A DNA stretch of 64,000 bases from Massilia aurea (GCF_014200505.1 NZ_JACHBX010000003.1:248001-312000), one strand, 5' to 3'. Shown: positions 44,312-52,889, numbered from the stretch's first letter. Numbers and translations are program-made. The notes: generated by a model not told the origin, from the sequence alone.

Positions 44312-44827
44312 ATGGGAAGAACTCTGGACGAAGTCATCAACCAACTGCCACCGGATCGGCAAGCCCGCATTGCTTCACTTGCCGAGAAAAAAATGGATGA
44401 GATGATTGCCCATGCCACAACGCTGACCGACTTTCGCAAAGCTGTTGGCAAGACCCAGGTAGAAATGGCGAAAGAACTAGGAATAAAACAAAACGCTGTA
44501 TCACAACTTGAACAACGTTCCGATACCTACGTCTCGACCTTGCGTCGTTTCTTGCAATCTCTCGGTTTGACGTTAGAGCTTTCCGTCGTTTCTAAAAATG
44601 GTACGAGGATCAACCTACCGAACTTCCATCCATGGGAAGAGGCAGATCCGGATGTACCTGCTGCAAGGCCGGATAACGTTGCCATGGCATCTCCCATGGT
44701 GTCTGGGGATTCAGCCATCAAACAGCCTCGTGAAACGTTTACGAAAAAACAGACACGCTCACTATCGAAACCGCCGTCATCTGACCAAAAAGCTCCCACG
44801 CTCAAGAAACAGCGCACACGTATTTAA
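44312..44827 (+). CDS. XRE-family helix-turn-helix protein, HigA-antitoxin-like, no toxin partner
   Basis: The 171-aa product has an N-terminal helical piece (LPPDRQARIASLAEKKMDEM), then a Cro/C1-type helix-turn-helix (about 40–95: VGKTQVEMAKELGIKQNAVS, QLEQRSDTYVSTLRRFLQS) and a short strand LELSVV. A long polar, Lys/Ser/Pro-rich tail makes up the last 60 or so residues. The first 110 residues match antitoxins of HigBA-like modules in which the toxin gene lies just upstream. Here the upstream 337 bp contain no toxin ORF, so it is an orphan or a free-standing regulator. The ATG at 44312 has AGGAG six bases before it; a nearer ATG at 44306 is too close. The tail is unusual for the family. Confidence 0.8.
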   Translation: MGRTLDEVINQLPPDRQARIASLAEKKMDEMIAHATTLTDFRKAVGKTQVEMAKELGIKQNAVSQLEQRSDTYVSTLRRFLQSLGLTLELSVVSKNGTRINLPNFHPWEEADPDVPAARPDNVAMASPMVSGDSAIKQPRETFTKKQTRSLSKPPSSDQKAPTLKKQRTRI

Positions 44828-44887
44828 GCGCTCTGCCCTTTCCACAATAAGTGGTGCAAAAATCACTTAGGTGCAATGGGCGCCGTT

Positions 44888-44929
44888 TCATAGTTAATCC
44901 TTCGAACCAGTCGACGATGACCAGGGCAA
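44888..44929. repeat. 42-bp imperfect direct repeat, left copy
   Basis: The stretch beginning TCATA and containing AATCCTTCGA, TCGA and GATGACCA matches the copy at 46026–46067 at about 34 of 42 positions. The pair flanks the membrane-protein gene at 45055–45786. It may be the trace of a duplication or of decayed mobile-element ends. Confidence 0.5.
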
Positions 44930-45054
44930 TTCGACTGAACGAACCGAGAAGCGAGGGGGCAGCGCAACGCGTCGCGTGCCAGATGCGGGAAATAACAGAC
45001 TGGGCGAGGGCTCGTCCGGTATGAGACACGCCCCACCAATACTTCACGCTGTTG

Positions 45055-45786
45055 CTAGTCTGCCCCGCCTCGTCCGATTAAAGTGTAATTTAACGAACGC
45101 GCTTGCCAGACAAACTTCCTTGCCTCAGTGGGGTTTAGTGGCTCGGTTGAATGAGCTGCCAAATTGCGTAAACGTCGCAGTTCGTAGATTGCAGTTGCCT
45201 CAGCTTGAGAGAAAACGCCGGCATCCGTCAACCGAGCCACTGTTGTCAATATATCGCCGATTTTAAAGCGCAGAGTCTTGCCGCTAACTAGGCTCGCTGA
45301 AGCAATCCGGAAAATTGTCGCCTCCAATTCCTTCCAAGCTTCCATCACAACTCCGGTAGGATGTGCGTCAGCTTCTGTAATCGTACTAAACCAATTGCTT
45401 AAGATGGACGATTGTGTGAGAGGGTCAATACGCTCAGGCAGGTTGTGCTCATCCTGCACTGGGTCTTGATTCGTAGGCATGCTTTCGCCGGCCCCAGCAA
45501 CAGTGCCGATTCCAACAGTACTGGCAACACCAGGCACATCTGCCGTCGCATCTATTCGGTGGGTCTCACCAGCTTCTGTATGGGAGAGTGCCGCACTGAC
45601 ATTCGCTTGCTCGACGTTAGCGAGGCCCTTACCGAATTCAGTCGAGATGCCCCCTGGCAATTCAAGCTTGGTAATCTTAGCGAGCAAGTCGCCCAGTTTC
45701 TTTCGAAAAATCAAAGACACTAAGACCACACAAACAGGCCACGCTAAAGAGGACACAATGCTGGACCAAAACTGAAGCCAATTCAT
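45055..45786 (-). CDS. Uncharacterised single-pass membrane protein
   Basis: The 243-aa product starts MNWLQFWSSIVSSLAWPVCV with one membrane span (about 10–28), followed by RKKLGDLLAKITKLELPGG. A variable Thr/Ala/Glu-rich middle follows. A predicted helical C-terminal domain (about 145–235) contains AWKELEATIFRIA, ATAIYELRRLRNLAAHS and ARKFVWQA; the RxLRNxxAH pattern is that of DUF4145-like or HEPN-like helical bundles. The domain may be HEPN-related, but an Rx4-6H motif is the only hint, and RNase activity is unproven. Codon use is less GC-biased than in neighbours, and the gene stands alone between two imperfect repeats, which suggests acquisition. No function is assigned. Confidence 0.7.
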   Translation of the reverse strand: MNWLQFWSSIVSSLAWPVCVVLVSLIFRKKLGDLLAKITKLELPGGISTEFGKGLANVEQANVSAALSHTEAGETHRIDATADVPGVASTVGIGTVAGAGESMPTNQDPVQDEHNLPERIDPLTQSSILSNWFSTITEADAHPTGVVMEAWKELEATIFRIASASLVSGKTLRFKIGDILTTVARLTDAGVFSQAEATAIYELRRLRNLAAHSTEPLNPTEARKFVWQARSLNYTLIGRGGAD

Positions 45787-46265
45787 ATTTCACCAATACA
45801 AAATTAATGTCTTACCTTACTTATAACAGTTCATTTGAGTTGTTGGAAGGATCTTAACTGAGAGGGAGGGGTCAAAAGCTGGGGCAGGTCCGACCTCCGG
45901 ACATGATCTCAACAGTCGATTAGTCTGAACCAGCAGGCACGGCGCCATGCTAATTTAAACAAGATACCATTGGCAGTGGCTAAGGCTGAGGTCGTGTCCG
46001 AATGTTAGACCGCCCCCCAACTGTGTCATATCGAATCCTTCGATTCAATCGATGATGACCAAGTCAAGACGCGTAGGCAGACCAGCGCCCCGTTCTAGCT
46101 GCTGATCAGACGTGATGCTCCCCGTGCTTTGACGAAGCAGCGACCCTTAGGACATGCGAAAAGGCTTAGCACATGCGTTGCAGCCCTTGCCGCGCGCGCA
46201 ACATCAATCGCGGTAAAATACGCAGCTCTGGCCAGCCTCTGCCTCGCCGTACCCAATCCGAAGAA
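45787..46265. other. Non-coding region upstream of mutS
   Basis: These 479 bases contain no supported ORF. They include the right copy of the 42-bp repeat (46026–46067) and, close to mutS, GGTAAAATA at 46212–46220, which may be its -10 element. The same GGTAAAATA occurs 27–32 bp before the gamma-carbonic anhydrase ATG. No clear -35 was identified. Confidence 0.4.
46026..46067. repeat. 42-bp imperfect direct repeat, right copy
   Basis: This is the partner of 44888–44929 in the same orientation, 1138 bp away. On the minus strand both copies end in a purine-rich GAAGGATT followed by ATG-like sequence but lead into different downstream sequence. That would fit decayed copies of the leader of one element. 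Confidence 0.5.
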
Positions 46266-48935
46266 ATGACCACCGTTCCCACTGAAATCAACGCCGCAGC
46301 CGTCAAGAACAGCGCGACCGACAAGCACACCCCGATGATGCAGCAATACCTGCGCATCAAGGCCGACTACCCCGACATGCTGGTGTTCTACCGCATGGGC
46401 GACTTCTACGAACTGTTTTTTGACGACGCCGAAAAAGCCTCGCGCGTTCTCGGCATCACGCTGACCGCGCGCGGCAAGTCCGAGGGCAATCCGATCAAGA
46501 TGGCCGGTGTGCCGTTCCACTCGCTCGATGGCTATCTCGCCAAGCTGGTGAAACTCGGTGAATCGTGCGCGATCTGCGAGCAGATTGGCGACCCTGCGCT
46601 GTCCAAAGGCCCGGTCGAACGCAAGGTCATGCGCGTGGTCACGCCCGGCACGCTGACTGATTCCGACCTGCTGCCCGAAAAAGCCGAGCGCCCGCTTCTC
46701 GCCCTGTGCCTGCAAACCCAACGCAAGACCGTCACTGCGGGTCTGGCCTGGCTGTCGCTGGCCAGCGGCAATCTGCGCCTGATGGAATTTTCGGGTGACG
46801 CGCGCGCCATCGAGGCGCGTCTGGCGCATGAACTCGAGCGCATCGCGCCGGCCGAAATCCTGCGCGCCGATTGCGGCGACATGTTCGACGATGGCGCATC
46901 CACCGTGCACACCCAGCGCGTGCCGGAATGGCACTTCGACGTCGTCAAGGGCCATGGCGCGCTGCTCGAACAGTTGAAGGTCGCCACGCTCACCGGCTTT
47001 GGCGCCGATGGCTTGGGCGCCGCGTTCGGCGCGGCCGGCGCGCTGCTGCGCTATGCCCAGTCCACGCAAGGCCGCGGGCTGCAGCATGTGCGCGGCCTGG
47101 CGTGCGAAAACGAGAACGAATACATCGGCCTCGACGCCGCCACGCGCCGCAATCTGGAGCTGACCGAAACCATTCGCGGGCAAGAGTCGCCGACGCTGTT
47201 TTCGCTGCTCGATGGCTGCCGCACGGCGATGGGTTCGCGCATGCTGCGCCACTGGCTGCACCATGCGCGGCGCGACCAGTCGATCGCGCGCAGTCGTCAC
47301 CAGTCGATCGCCGCGCTGCTGCAGGCGGATGCCATCGACAACCTGTCCCCGACGCTGGCGCAGGTGCCGGACATCGAGCGCATCACCACGCGCGTGGCGC
47401 TACTCAGTGCGCGTCCGCGCGACCTGGCAAGCCTGCGTGATGGCCTCAAGGCCTTGCCGATGCTGCGCGAGCTGGTGGCGCGTTGCTTCGTGCCGGGCGA
47501 TACGTCGCTGCTGCGCGAGCTGCACGACGACCTGGCCACGCCCGCCGATTGCCTCGACCTCTTGGTACGCGCCGTGCTCGAAGAGCCTAGCGCGATGATC
47601 CGCGATGGCGGCGTGTTCGCGCGCGGCTACGACGCCGAACTCGATGAGCTGCAGGCGCTGTCCGAGAATGCCGGCCAGTTCCTCGTCGATCTCGAAACAC
47701 GCGAACGCGCCCGTACCGGCATCGCCAACCTGCGCGTCGAGTACAACCGCGTGCACGGCTTCTACATCGAAGTCACCAACGGCCAGGCGACCAAGGTGCC
47801 GGACGATTACCGCCGCCGCCAGACGCTGAAGAACTGCGAACGCTACATCACGCCCGAACTGAAGGCGTACGAAGACAAAGCGCTGTCGGCGCAGGACCGC
47901 GCGCTGGCACGCGAGAAAATCTTGTACGACGACCTGCTGGCGCAGCTCGCGCCGCACATCGGCGTGCTGCAAACCATCGCGCGGGCGATCGCGCAAGCCG
48001 ACGTGCTGGTGGCGCTGGCCAGCCACGCGCTGCGCCATGGCTGGTGCGCGCCGCAGCTGGTCGATGCACCCTGCCTGAACATCGTCGAAGGCCGCCATCC
48101 GGTCGTAGAAAACCAGATCGAGCGCTTCATCGCCAACGATTGCCGCTTCTCGAACGAACGCCGCCTGCTGTTGATTACCGGTCCGAACATGGGCGGTAAA
48201 TCGACCTTCATGCGCCAGGTCGCGTTGATCACGCTGCTGGCCTATGTCGGCAGCTATGTGCCTGCGGCTGAAGCCACGCTGGGCCCGATCGACCGTATTT
48301 TCACGCGCATCGGCGCCAGCGACGACCTGGCCAACGGCCGCTCGACCTTCATGGTCGAGATGACCGAATCGGCCGCGATCCTCAACGGCGCCACCGAGCA
48401 TTCGCTGGTGCTGATGGATGAAGTCGGGCGCGGCACGTCGACCTTCGACGGCCTGGCGCTGGCGTGGGCCATCGCGCGCCACCTGATCGACACGAGCCGC
48501 AGCTTCACGCTGTTCGCGACCCATTATTTCGAGCTGACCCAGTTGCCGGAGTCGTACCCGAGCGCGTACAACGTGCACCTGTCGGCGGTCGAACACAAGG
48601 ACAGCATCGTGTTCCTGCATGCGGTGCAGGGTGGCCCGGCGTCGCAAAGCTACGGCTTGCAGGTGGCGCAACTGGCCGGCGTGCCGCAGCCGGTGATCAA
48701 GGCCGCGCGCAAGCACCTGGCGCGCCTGGAAGCGCAGGCCGCCGGTGGCACGCCGCAGCGCGACCTGTTCGCCGCGCCCCTGCCCGAACATGATATTGAC
48801 GACGCCCCGGCGCCAGTCGTGGCGGAAGCCCAGGATGACGGCCTGCGCGACGCGCTGGACGCCATCGATCCGGACGCGCTGACGCCGCGCGAAGCGCTCG
48901 AACGGCTGTACGAGCTGAAACGGCTGGCTGCCTGA
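46266..48935 (+). CDS. mutS: DNA mismatch repair protein MutS
   Basis: MutS recognises mismatches and small loops and recruits MutL. The 889-aa product from the ATG at 46266 has the mismatch-binding domain with the Phe-x-Glu motif region [15 protein letters not shown], the lever and clamp domains, and an ATPase with Walker [14 protein letters not shown]. It also has [14 protein letters not shown] and [11 protein letters not shown] motifs. The C-terminal tail [20 protein letters not shown] is the tetramerisation region. An upstream in-frame extension of 31 Arg-rich residues is rejected because it starts in the promoter area. The stop shares its A with the start of the next gene (TGATG), so the two are coupled. 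Confidence 0.97.
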   Translation: MTTVPTEINAAAVKNSATDKHTPMMQQYLRIKADYPDMLVFYRMGDFYELFFDDAEKASRVLGITLTARGKSEGNPIKMAGVPFHSLDGYLAKLVKLGESCAICEQIGDPALSKGPVERKVMRVVTPGTLTDSDLLPEKAERPLLALCLQTQRKTVTAGLAWLSLASGNLRLMEFSGDARAIEARLAHELERIAPAEILRADCGDMFDDGASTVHTQRVPEWHFDVVKGHGALLEQLKVATLTGFGADGLGAAFGAAGALLRYAQSTQGRGLQHVRGLACENENEYIGLDAATRRNLELTETIRGQESPTLFSLLDGCRTAMGSRMLRHWLHHARRDQSIARSRHQSIAALLQADAIDNLSPTLAQVPDIERITTRVALLSARPRDLASLRDGLKALPMLRELVARCFVPGDTSLLRELHDDLATPADCLDLLVRAVLEEPSAMIRDGGVFARGYDAELDELQALSENAGQFLVDLETRERARTGIANLRVEYNRVHGFYIEVTNGQATKVPDDYRRRQTLKNCERYITPELKAYEDKALSAQDRALAREKILYDDLLAQLAPHIGVLQTIARAIAQADVLVALASHALRHGWCAPQLVDAPCLNIVEGRHPVVENQIERFIANDCRFSNERRLLLITGPNMGGKSTFMRQVALITLLAYVGSYVPAAEATLGPIDRIFTRIGASDDLANGRSTFMVEMTESAAILNGATEHSLVLMDEVGRGTSTFDGLALAWAIARHLIDTSRSFTLFATHYFELTQLPESYPSAYNVHLSAVEHKDSIVFLHAVQGGPASQSYGLQVAQLAGVPQPVIKAARKHLARLEAQAAGGTPQRDLFAAPLPEHDIDDAPAPVVAEAQDDGLRDALDAIDPDALTPREALERLYELKRLAA

Positions 48936-49906
48936 TGTCGATCCCGCGTCCGGTCATTGTCCGCGCTGCTCTGCTGGCGACGCTGCTTGCTTGCGCCCCG
49001 CTGGTGGGCCAAGCCAAGGATAAGGATAAAGACAAGGAAGCGCGCCCCACGCACCGCTTCGCCGTGGTCGGCAATGACGCGCGTGCCGACAGTGACGACC
49101 GTCTGAAGCAAGCGCTGGCCGATTCGTCCGAAAAGTCGGTCTCGTTCGTGGTCCTCACCGGCATCAAGGGCGAGAACGAAAGCTGTGGCGACAAGCTGTA
49201 CCTGCAGCGGCGCGACCTGTTCGAGCATGCGAAGCGGCCCGTGATCGTGTCGCTGTCGGGCAGCGACTGGACCGGCTGCCGTAACTCGGCCAAACGCACC
49301 AATGCGATCGAGCGCCTGAACCGCCTGCGCGAACTGCTGTACGGCGAGCCCGAATCGCTTGGCGCAACCAAGATCCACCTGACGCAGCTATCGGCCAGCC
49401 CGCGTTTTCGCAGTTACGCCGAAAACGCGCACTGGAAGGTGGACAAGGTGCTGTACGCCACCATCAATCTGCCGGCTGCGAACAACCATTTTCTGCCGGC
49501 CGCGGGCCGCAACAGCGAATATGAAGACCGGGCCGTGGCCAACCGCTTCTGGCTGAACCGCCTGTTTGCGATGGCGCGCAGCGACAAGGCGCAGGCACTG
49601 GTGCTGTTCTCGGAAGGCGCCGTGCGCCCGTTCCATCTCGATCAGCCGGCGGGGCTGCGCGGCTTGTTGCGCCGCGCACCGGTCGAGCGCGACGGGTTCG
49701 AGGCAGCGCGGCGTCAGATCCAGGCGCAGGCCGTCAAGTTCGATGGGAAGGTGCTGCTGGTCGATAGTGACGCGCCGGGTGGCCACAAGCCGCAGATCGC
49801 ATGGAAAGGCAATCTGGGACAGCTGTCAGTGGGAACCAAGGCGGTTGAGGTGAATGTGATGCTGGGGAAAAATGCGGCGTTCACAGTGGTGGACGCGAAG
49901 CAGTAG
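48935..49906 (+). CDS. Exported protein of unknown function coupled to mutS
   Basis: The 323-aa product begins with a signal peptide (IVRAALLATLLACAPLVGQA, cleavage near AKD) and a Lys/Asp-rich KDKDKDKE spacer, so it is probably periplasmic. The mature part reads HRFAVVGNDARADSDD, VSFVVLTGIKGENESCGDKLY, RPVIVSLSGSDWTGC and similar. The overall strand pattern is like metallophosphoesterases ('VVGD', 'GNHD'), but the metal-binding Asp/His residues are not there, so catalysis of that kind is unlikely. Two cysteine pairs may form disulfides. The ATG overlaps the mutS stop, although an exported protein has no evident link with mismatch repair. I do not recognise a named family. Confidence 0.75.
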   Translation: MSIPRPVIVRAALLATLLACAPLVGQAKDKDKDKEARPTHRFAVVGNDARADSDDRLKQALADSSEKSVSFVVLTGIKGENESCGDKLYLQRRDLFEHAKRPVIVSLSGSDWTGCRNSAKRTNAIERLNRLRELLYGEPESLGATKIHLTQLSASPRFRSYAENAHWKVDKVLYATINLPAANNHFLPAAGRNSEYEDRAVANRFWLNRLFAMARSDKAQALVLFSEGAVRPFHLDQPAGLRGLLRRAPVERDGFEAARRQIQAQAVKFDGKVLLVDSDAPGGHKPQIAWKGNLGQLSVGTKAVEVNVMLGKNAAFTVVDAKQ

Positions 49907-49920
49907 AACAGAAATTACAA

Positions 49921-49951
49921 GCGCGGCCACCGCGTGATGCGGTGGCCGCGC
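49921..49951. terminator. Hairpin between convergent genes (exported protein / slyD)
   Basis: A perfect 13-bp stem GCGCGGCCACCGC/GCGGTGGCCGCGC with a 5-nt loop lies between convergent stops, ten bases from slyD. There is no T run. It probably acts as a bidirectional terminator. Confidence 0.6.
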
Positions 49952-49961
49952 ACCAACCGAA

Positions 49962-50495
49962 TTACTGCAGCGGCTGGGTACGGAAGTGGTCGCCATCATC
50001 GCTGTCATCGATCTCGTGATGATGACCGCCAGCGCCGTGCACGTGACCGTGCTGGATTTCTTCGGCGGTTGCAGCACGCACGTCGACCACGGACAGGTCA
50101 AAGCGCAGCGCCATGCCGGCCAATGGATGGTTGCCATCCAGGACGACCTTGTCGTCAGCGATTTCGGTGACGGTGAAAATCACCGGCTCGTCGTCGCCGT
50201 TTTCGGCCACGCCTTCGAACTGCATGCCGACTTCGATCGGTTCCGGCAGGCGCGAACGCTCTTCAACCTTGACCAGCTCTGGCTCGTAGTCGCCGAACGC
50301 GTCGTCTGGCTCCACCTGGATCGTCGAGGCGTAGCCGGTTTCTTTGCCGTCCAGCTCTTCTTCGATCTTCGGCAGGGTATTCTCGTAGCCGCCGTGCAGG
50401 TACACCATCGGCTGGGAGCCCTCCTCGATCAGATTGTTCTGGGCATCCGACAGTTTGTAATTAACCGTCACGACTGTGTCTTTAGCAATCTTCAT
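49962..50495 (-). CDS. slyD: FKBP-type peptidyl-prolyl isomerase SlyD
   Basis: SlyD is a prolyl isomerase and chaperone that also helps deliver nickel. The 177-aa product starts MKIAKDTVVTVNYKLSDAQN and has the FKBP halves around an inserted IF chaperone domain (LVKVEERSRLPEPIEVGMQF). The signature NHPLAGMALRFDLSVVDV follows. The tail is histidine-rich (HGHVHGAGGHHHE, then Asp-rich), the metal-binding end, shorter than in E. coli. The ATG at 50495 with AAAGGA upstream is preferred to one five codons earlier. It stands alone between two terminators and faces the ribosomal oxygenase gene divergently. Confidence 0.95.
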   Translation of the reverse strand: MKIAKDTVVTVNYKLSDAQNNLIEEGSQPMVYLHGGYENTLPKIEEELDGKETGYASTIQVEPDDAFGDYEPELVKVEERSRLPEPIEVGMQFEGVAENGDDEPVIFTVTEIADDKVVLDGNHPLAGMALRFDLSVVDVRAATAEEIQHGHVHGAGGHHHEIDDSDDGDHFRTQPLQ

Positions 50496-50572
50496 CGTCC
50501 ATCCTTTCATTGTGAGCTGCGGATTATACTCTCGATGGGTTCAGGCCCCGCTTCGGCTGGTTATAATGTCGC

Positions 50573-51694
50573 ATGAAAAAATTACCGCTTTTGGGGAATC
50601 TTTCCCCTGCTGAATTCCTGCGCGATTACTGGCACAAGAAGCCGCTGCTGATCCGTGGCGCCATCCCCGGCTTCAAGCCGCTGCTCAAGTTCGAGAAGCT
50701 GGCCGAGCTGGCCGCGCTGAACCACGTCGAATCGCGCCTCGTGTCACTGCGCGACGGCGAGTGGGACATGCAGCATGGCCCCCTCGCCGAATTGCCGGCC
50801 CGCAGCGAGCCCAACTGGACGATGCTGGTCCAGGGTGTGAACCTGCACGACGAGCGCGCCGACGAGCTGCTGCGCCAGTTCCGCTTCGTGCCCGATGCTC
50901 GTCTGGACGACCTGATGGTGAGCTTCGCCACCGATGGCGCCGGCGTCGGCCCCCATTACGACTCGTACGACGTGTTCCTGCTGCAGGCGCACGGCAAGCG
51001 CCGCTGGCGCATCGGTGCGCAGCAGGACTTGACGATCATCGAAGGTTTGCCGCTCAAGATCCTGGCCAATTTCGAGGCCGAAGAAGAATTCGTGCTCGAG
51101 CCGGGCGACATGCTGTACCTGCCGCCACAGTACGCGCACGACGGCATCGCCGAAGGCGAATGCATGACCTATTCGATCGGTTTCCGCTCGCCGTCATTCC
51201 AGGAACTGGGCGAATCGTTCCTGCAATTCATGGCCGATTCGATCGACCTGCCGGGCCGCTACGCCGATCCCGAATTGCAAGAAGCAAAGAACCCGGCCGA
51301 GATTCCAAAGCACATGCTCGCCACCGTCACCGAAGAACTCAACAAGGTGCGCTGGGATGAAGAAGACGTCACCATCTTCCTCGGCGAGCACATGTCCGAG
51401 CCGAAGCACAATGTGTTCTTCACGCCGCCCGCCAAGCCGCTGACTTTCGGCCGTTTCATGGAAACGGCGGCCAAGCGCGGCATCAAATTGTCGAGCAAGA
51501 CGCTGATGCTGTACCGCGGCAAGAACGTGTTCATCAATGGTGAATCGCTGGCCGCCGGCCGCGCCGACAAAGTGGTGCTGGACGTGCTGGCCAACGATCG
51601 CCGCATCGATGGTGCCACGCTCGGCAAGGCCACTGACGACGTCACCGAATCCCTGTACGCCTGGTACCAGGACGGCTGGGTCGAGCTGGGCTGA
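50573..51694 (+). CDS. roxA: JmjC/cupin ribosomal oxygenase (L16 arginine hydroxylase, YcfD/RoxA family)
   Basis: The enzyme is a 2-oxoglutarate and Fe(II)-dependent hydroxylase that in E. coli hydroxylates an arginine of ribosomal protein L16. The 373-aa product starts MKKLPLLGNLSPAEFLRDYWHKKPLLI. Iron ligands are in VGPHYDSYDVFLLQ (His-x-Asp) and LPPQYAHDGIAEG (His), with the winged-helix C-terminal domain (about 215–370) of this family. Length fits bacterial ROX proteins. The substrate in this species is inferred from the family. The next gene follows after only two bases, so co-transcription is likely. Confidence 0.92.
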   Translation: MKKLPLLGNLSPAEFLRDYWHKKPLLIRGAIPGFKPLLKFEKLAELAALNHVESRLVSLRDGEWDMQHGPLAELPARSEPNWTMLVQGVNLHDERADELLRQFRFVPDARLDDLMVSFATDGAGVGPHYDSYDVFLLQAHGKRRWRIGAQQDLTIIEGLPLKILANFEAEEEFVLEPGDMLYLPPQYAHDGIAEGECMTYSIGFRSPSFQELGESFLQFMADSIDLPGRYADPELQEAKNPAEIPKHMLATVTEELNKVRWDEEDVTIFLGEHMSEPKHNVFFTPPAKPLTFGRFMETAAKRGIKLSSKTLMLYRGKNVFINGESLAAGRADKVVLDVLANDRRIDGATLGKATDDVTESLYAWYQDGWVELG

Positions 51695-51696
51695 CC

Positions 51697-52173
51697 ATGG
51701 ATGCGCGCGCCATCCCGTTCGACACCCGGCGCGACTGCGAGGCGCAATTTCTCGCCGTCGTGGCGGCCGCGCAGCACAGTCTGCGCCTGTTCGATCCGGA
51801 TGGGGCGGTGTTTGCGCTGGGCACGATCCAGGTGGATGCGGCGCTGCGCGCCTTCCTGCAACGGGGCGGCACCTTGCGCCTTGCGCTGCACGAGCCGGGC
51901 CACATCGAGCGTCACTTCCCCCGCTTCCTGCGTCTGCTGCGTGACTATGGCCACGCCTGCGAATGCCGCCAGAGCCCAAAAAACCTGCGCCAGCTGACCG
52001 ACTCGTTCTGCATCGCCGACGAGCAGCACGTGGTACGGCGCTTTCACAGCGACCACATGCGTGGCGAAGCCAATTTCGACGATCCGCGCGCTGTCGATGT
52101 TCCCCACCATCGGTTCGAGGCGATCTGGGAAGCTTCCCGGCCCACGCTGCACCCGACGACGACCGGGTTGTAA
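51697..52173 (+). CDS. Uncharacterised small protein, PLD-like fold
   Basis: The 158-aa soluble protein reads DTRRDCEAQFLAVVAAAQHS, LRLFDPDGAVFALG, RLALHEPGHIERHFPRFLRLL and RRFHSDHMRGEANFDDPRA. The pattern of a strand followed by 'FDPD', then 'L-LALHE', is typical of a phospholipase-D-like half-domain in which the HKD lysine is absent, so it is unlikely to be a nuclease. Such proteins or domains occur in other Burkholderiales, sometimes fused to GNAT acetyltransferases. It starts two bases after roxA and is probably in the same operon. No function is assigned. Confidence 0.75.
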   Translation: MDARAIPFDTRRDCEAQFLAVVAAAQHSLRLFDPDGAVFALGTIQVDAALRAFLQRGGTLRLALHEPGHIERHFPRFLRLLRDYGHACECRQSPKNLRQLTDSFCIADEQHVVRRFHSDHMRGEANFDDPRAVDVPHHRFEAIWEASRPTLHPTTTGL

Positions 52174-52401
52174 GGACGCCACGAAAAGCACAATTAGTTG
52201 CCCAAGAGTTAATTCTCAGGTGTTTCAGTATTTGCGTAGCATCTTGTAACAATATGAAGCTTATCAAAGCGGAAAATTCTTACACCAGAGCATGTGTTAG
52301 CTATTGCGAAACTGTAAAATTGTCTATAATATCAATCAGGAAGGTTCCGTTGCGCCCGTGGCAGTCTTGCTATTTGTGAAGGCACGAGAATTCCATCGAG
52401 A

Positions 52402-52421
52402 AATAATTACCGGTAATTATT
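52402..52421. promoter_or_regulatory. Perfect 20-bp palindrome in the leader of the Ala-rich lipoprotein gene
   Basis: A 20-bp palindrome (AATAATTACC/GGTAATTATT) lies 47 bp before the start of the lipoprotein gene. It sits about 70 bp downstream of a TATAAT at 52325–52330 that may be its -10 (a TTGCGA at 52304–52309 is only 15 bp away). It could be an operator or a 5'-leader hairpin that protects the mRNA. The surrounding 294-bp gap (52174–52467) has no other ORF. Confidence 0.5.
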
Positions 52422-52467
52422 ATTCGTATCAAGTAGTTCTACTTTTGTAAATACTAAGGAAAAAACC

Positions 52468-52749
52468 ATGAAAAAATCCCTGCTGATCGCATCCCTGTTC
52501 GCTGTTACCCTGGCTGCTTGCGCTAAGAAAGAAGAAGCTCCAGTCGCACCAGTGACCGAAACCCCAGCTGCTGTCGTCGCTCCTGCTGACGCAACCATGC
52601 CAGCTGCTGACGCAACCGCTCCAGCTGCTGCTGCTGCTGACGCTGCTGCAACCGACGCAGCTGCTGCTGCTTCGACCGCAACCGACGCTGCTGCCGCTGC
52701 TCAGACCTCGGCTACCCAAGCTGCTGACGCTGCTGCTACCACCAAGTAA
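52468..52749 (+). CDS. Small Ala-rich lipoprotein
   Basis: The 93-aa product starts MKKSLLIASLFAVTLAAC with lipobox LAAC, so the mature 76 residues are lipid-anchored. The mature part is almost entirely Ala, Thr, Asp, Pro and Val (repeats of DAAATDAAAAA type) and has no predicted globular fold; it may span or coat the periplasm. Alanine codons are mostly GCT/GCA and proline CCA, unlike the GCC/GCG and CCG of neighbours, which suggests a highly expressed gene. It has an AAGGA ribosome site, a likely promoter, a palindromic leader and a strong terminator, so it is a single-gene unit. Family and function are unknown. Confidence 0.85.
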   Translation: MKKSLLIASLFAVTLAACAKKEEAPVAPVTETPAAVVAPADATMPAADATAPAAAAADAAATDAAAAASTATDAAAAAQTSATQAADAAATTK

Positions 52750-52768
52750 TTCGTTACTCGGTATGAAG

Positions 52769-52794
52769 AAACCGGCCTGCGGGCCGGTTTTTTT
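52769..52794 (+). terminator. Intrinsic terminator of the Ala-rich lipoprotein gene
   Basis: A 9-bp stem AAACCGGCC/GGCCGGTTT with a 4-nt loop is followed by a seven-T run on the plus strand, 19 bases after the stop. Confidence 0.9.
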
Positions 52795-52810
52795 ACGTCT
52801 GTCGCTTTCG

Positions 52811-52841
52811 AACGCGTGGACGGGAAACCCGTCCACCCTAC
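52811..52841. repeat. REP-like hairpin repeat, copy 3
   Basis: It begins AACGCGTGGACGG, has a GAAA centre and ends CCGTCCACCCTAC, with the inner parts self-complementary. The outer blocks AACGCGTG and CCACCCTAC are shared with the copies near 44.1 kb. It lies exactly between two convergent terminators, a typical site for such repeats. Confidence 0.7.
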
Positions 52842-52867
52842 TGAATACGATGACAACAAGCATAAAA

Positions 52868-52889
52868 AAACCGGCCAGTTGGCCGGTTT
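52868..52889 (-). terminator. Intrinsic terminator of dapA–bamC
   Basis: A 9-bp stem AAACCGGCC/GGCCGGTTT with a 4-nt loop is followed on the minus strand by a T run, 20 bases past the bamC stop. Its stem is identical to that of the facing terminator at 52769, so the two may be a duplicated module. Confidence 0.9.

Noticed and set aside
44888..46067. Composite transposon bounded by the 42-bp repeats
   Set aside because: No transposase, no terminal inverted repeats and only about 80% identity between copies; at best an old remnant.
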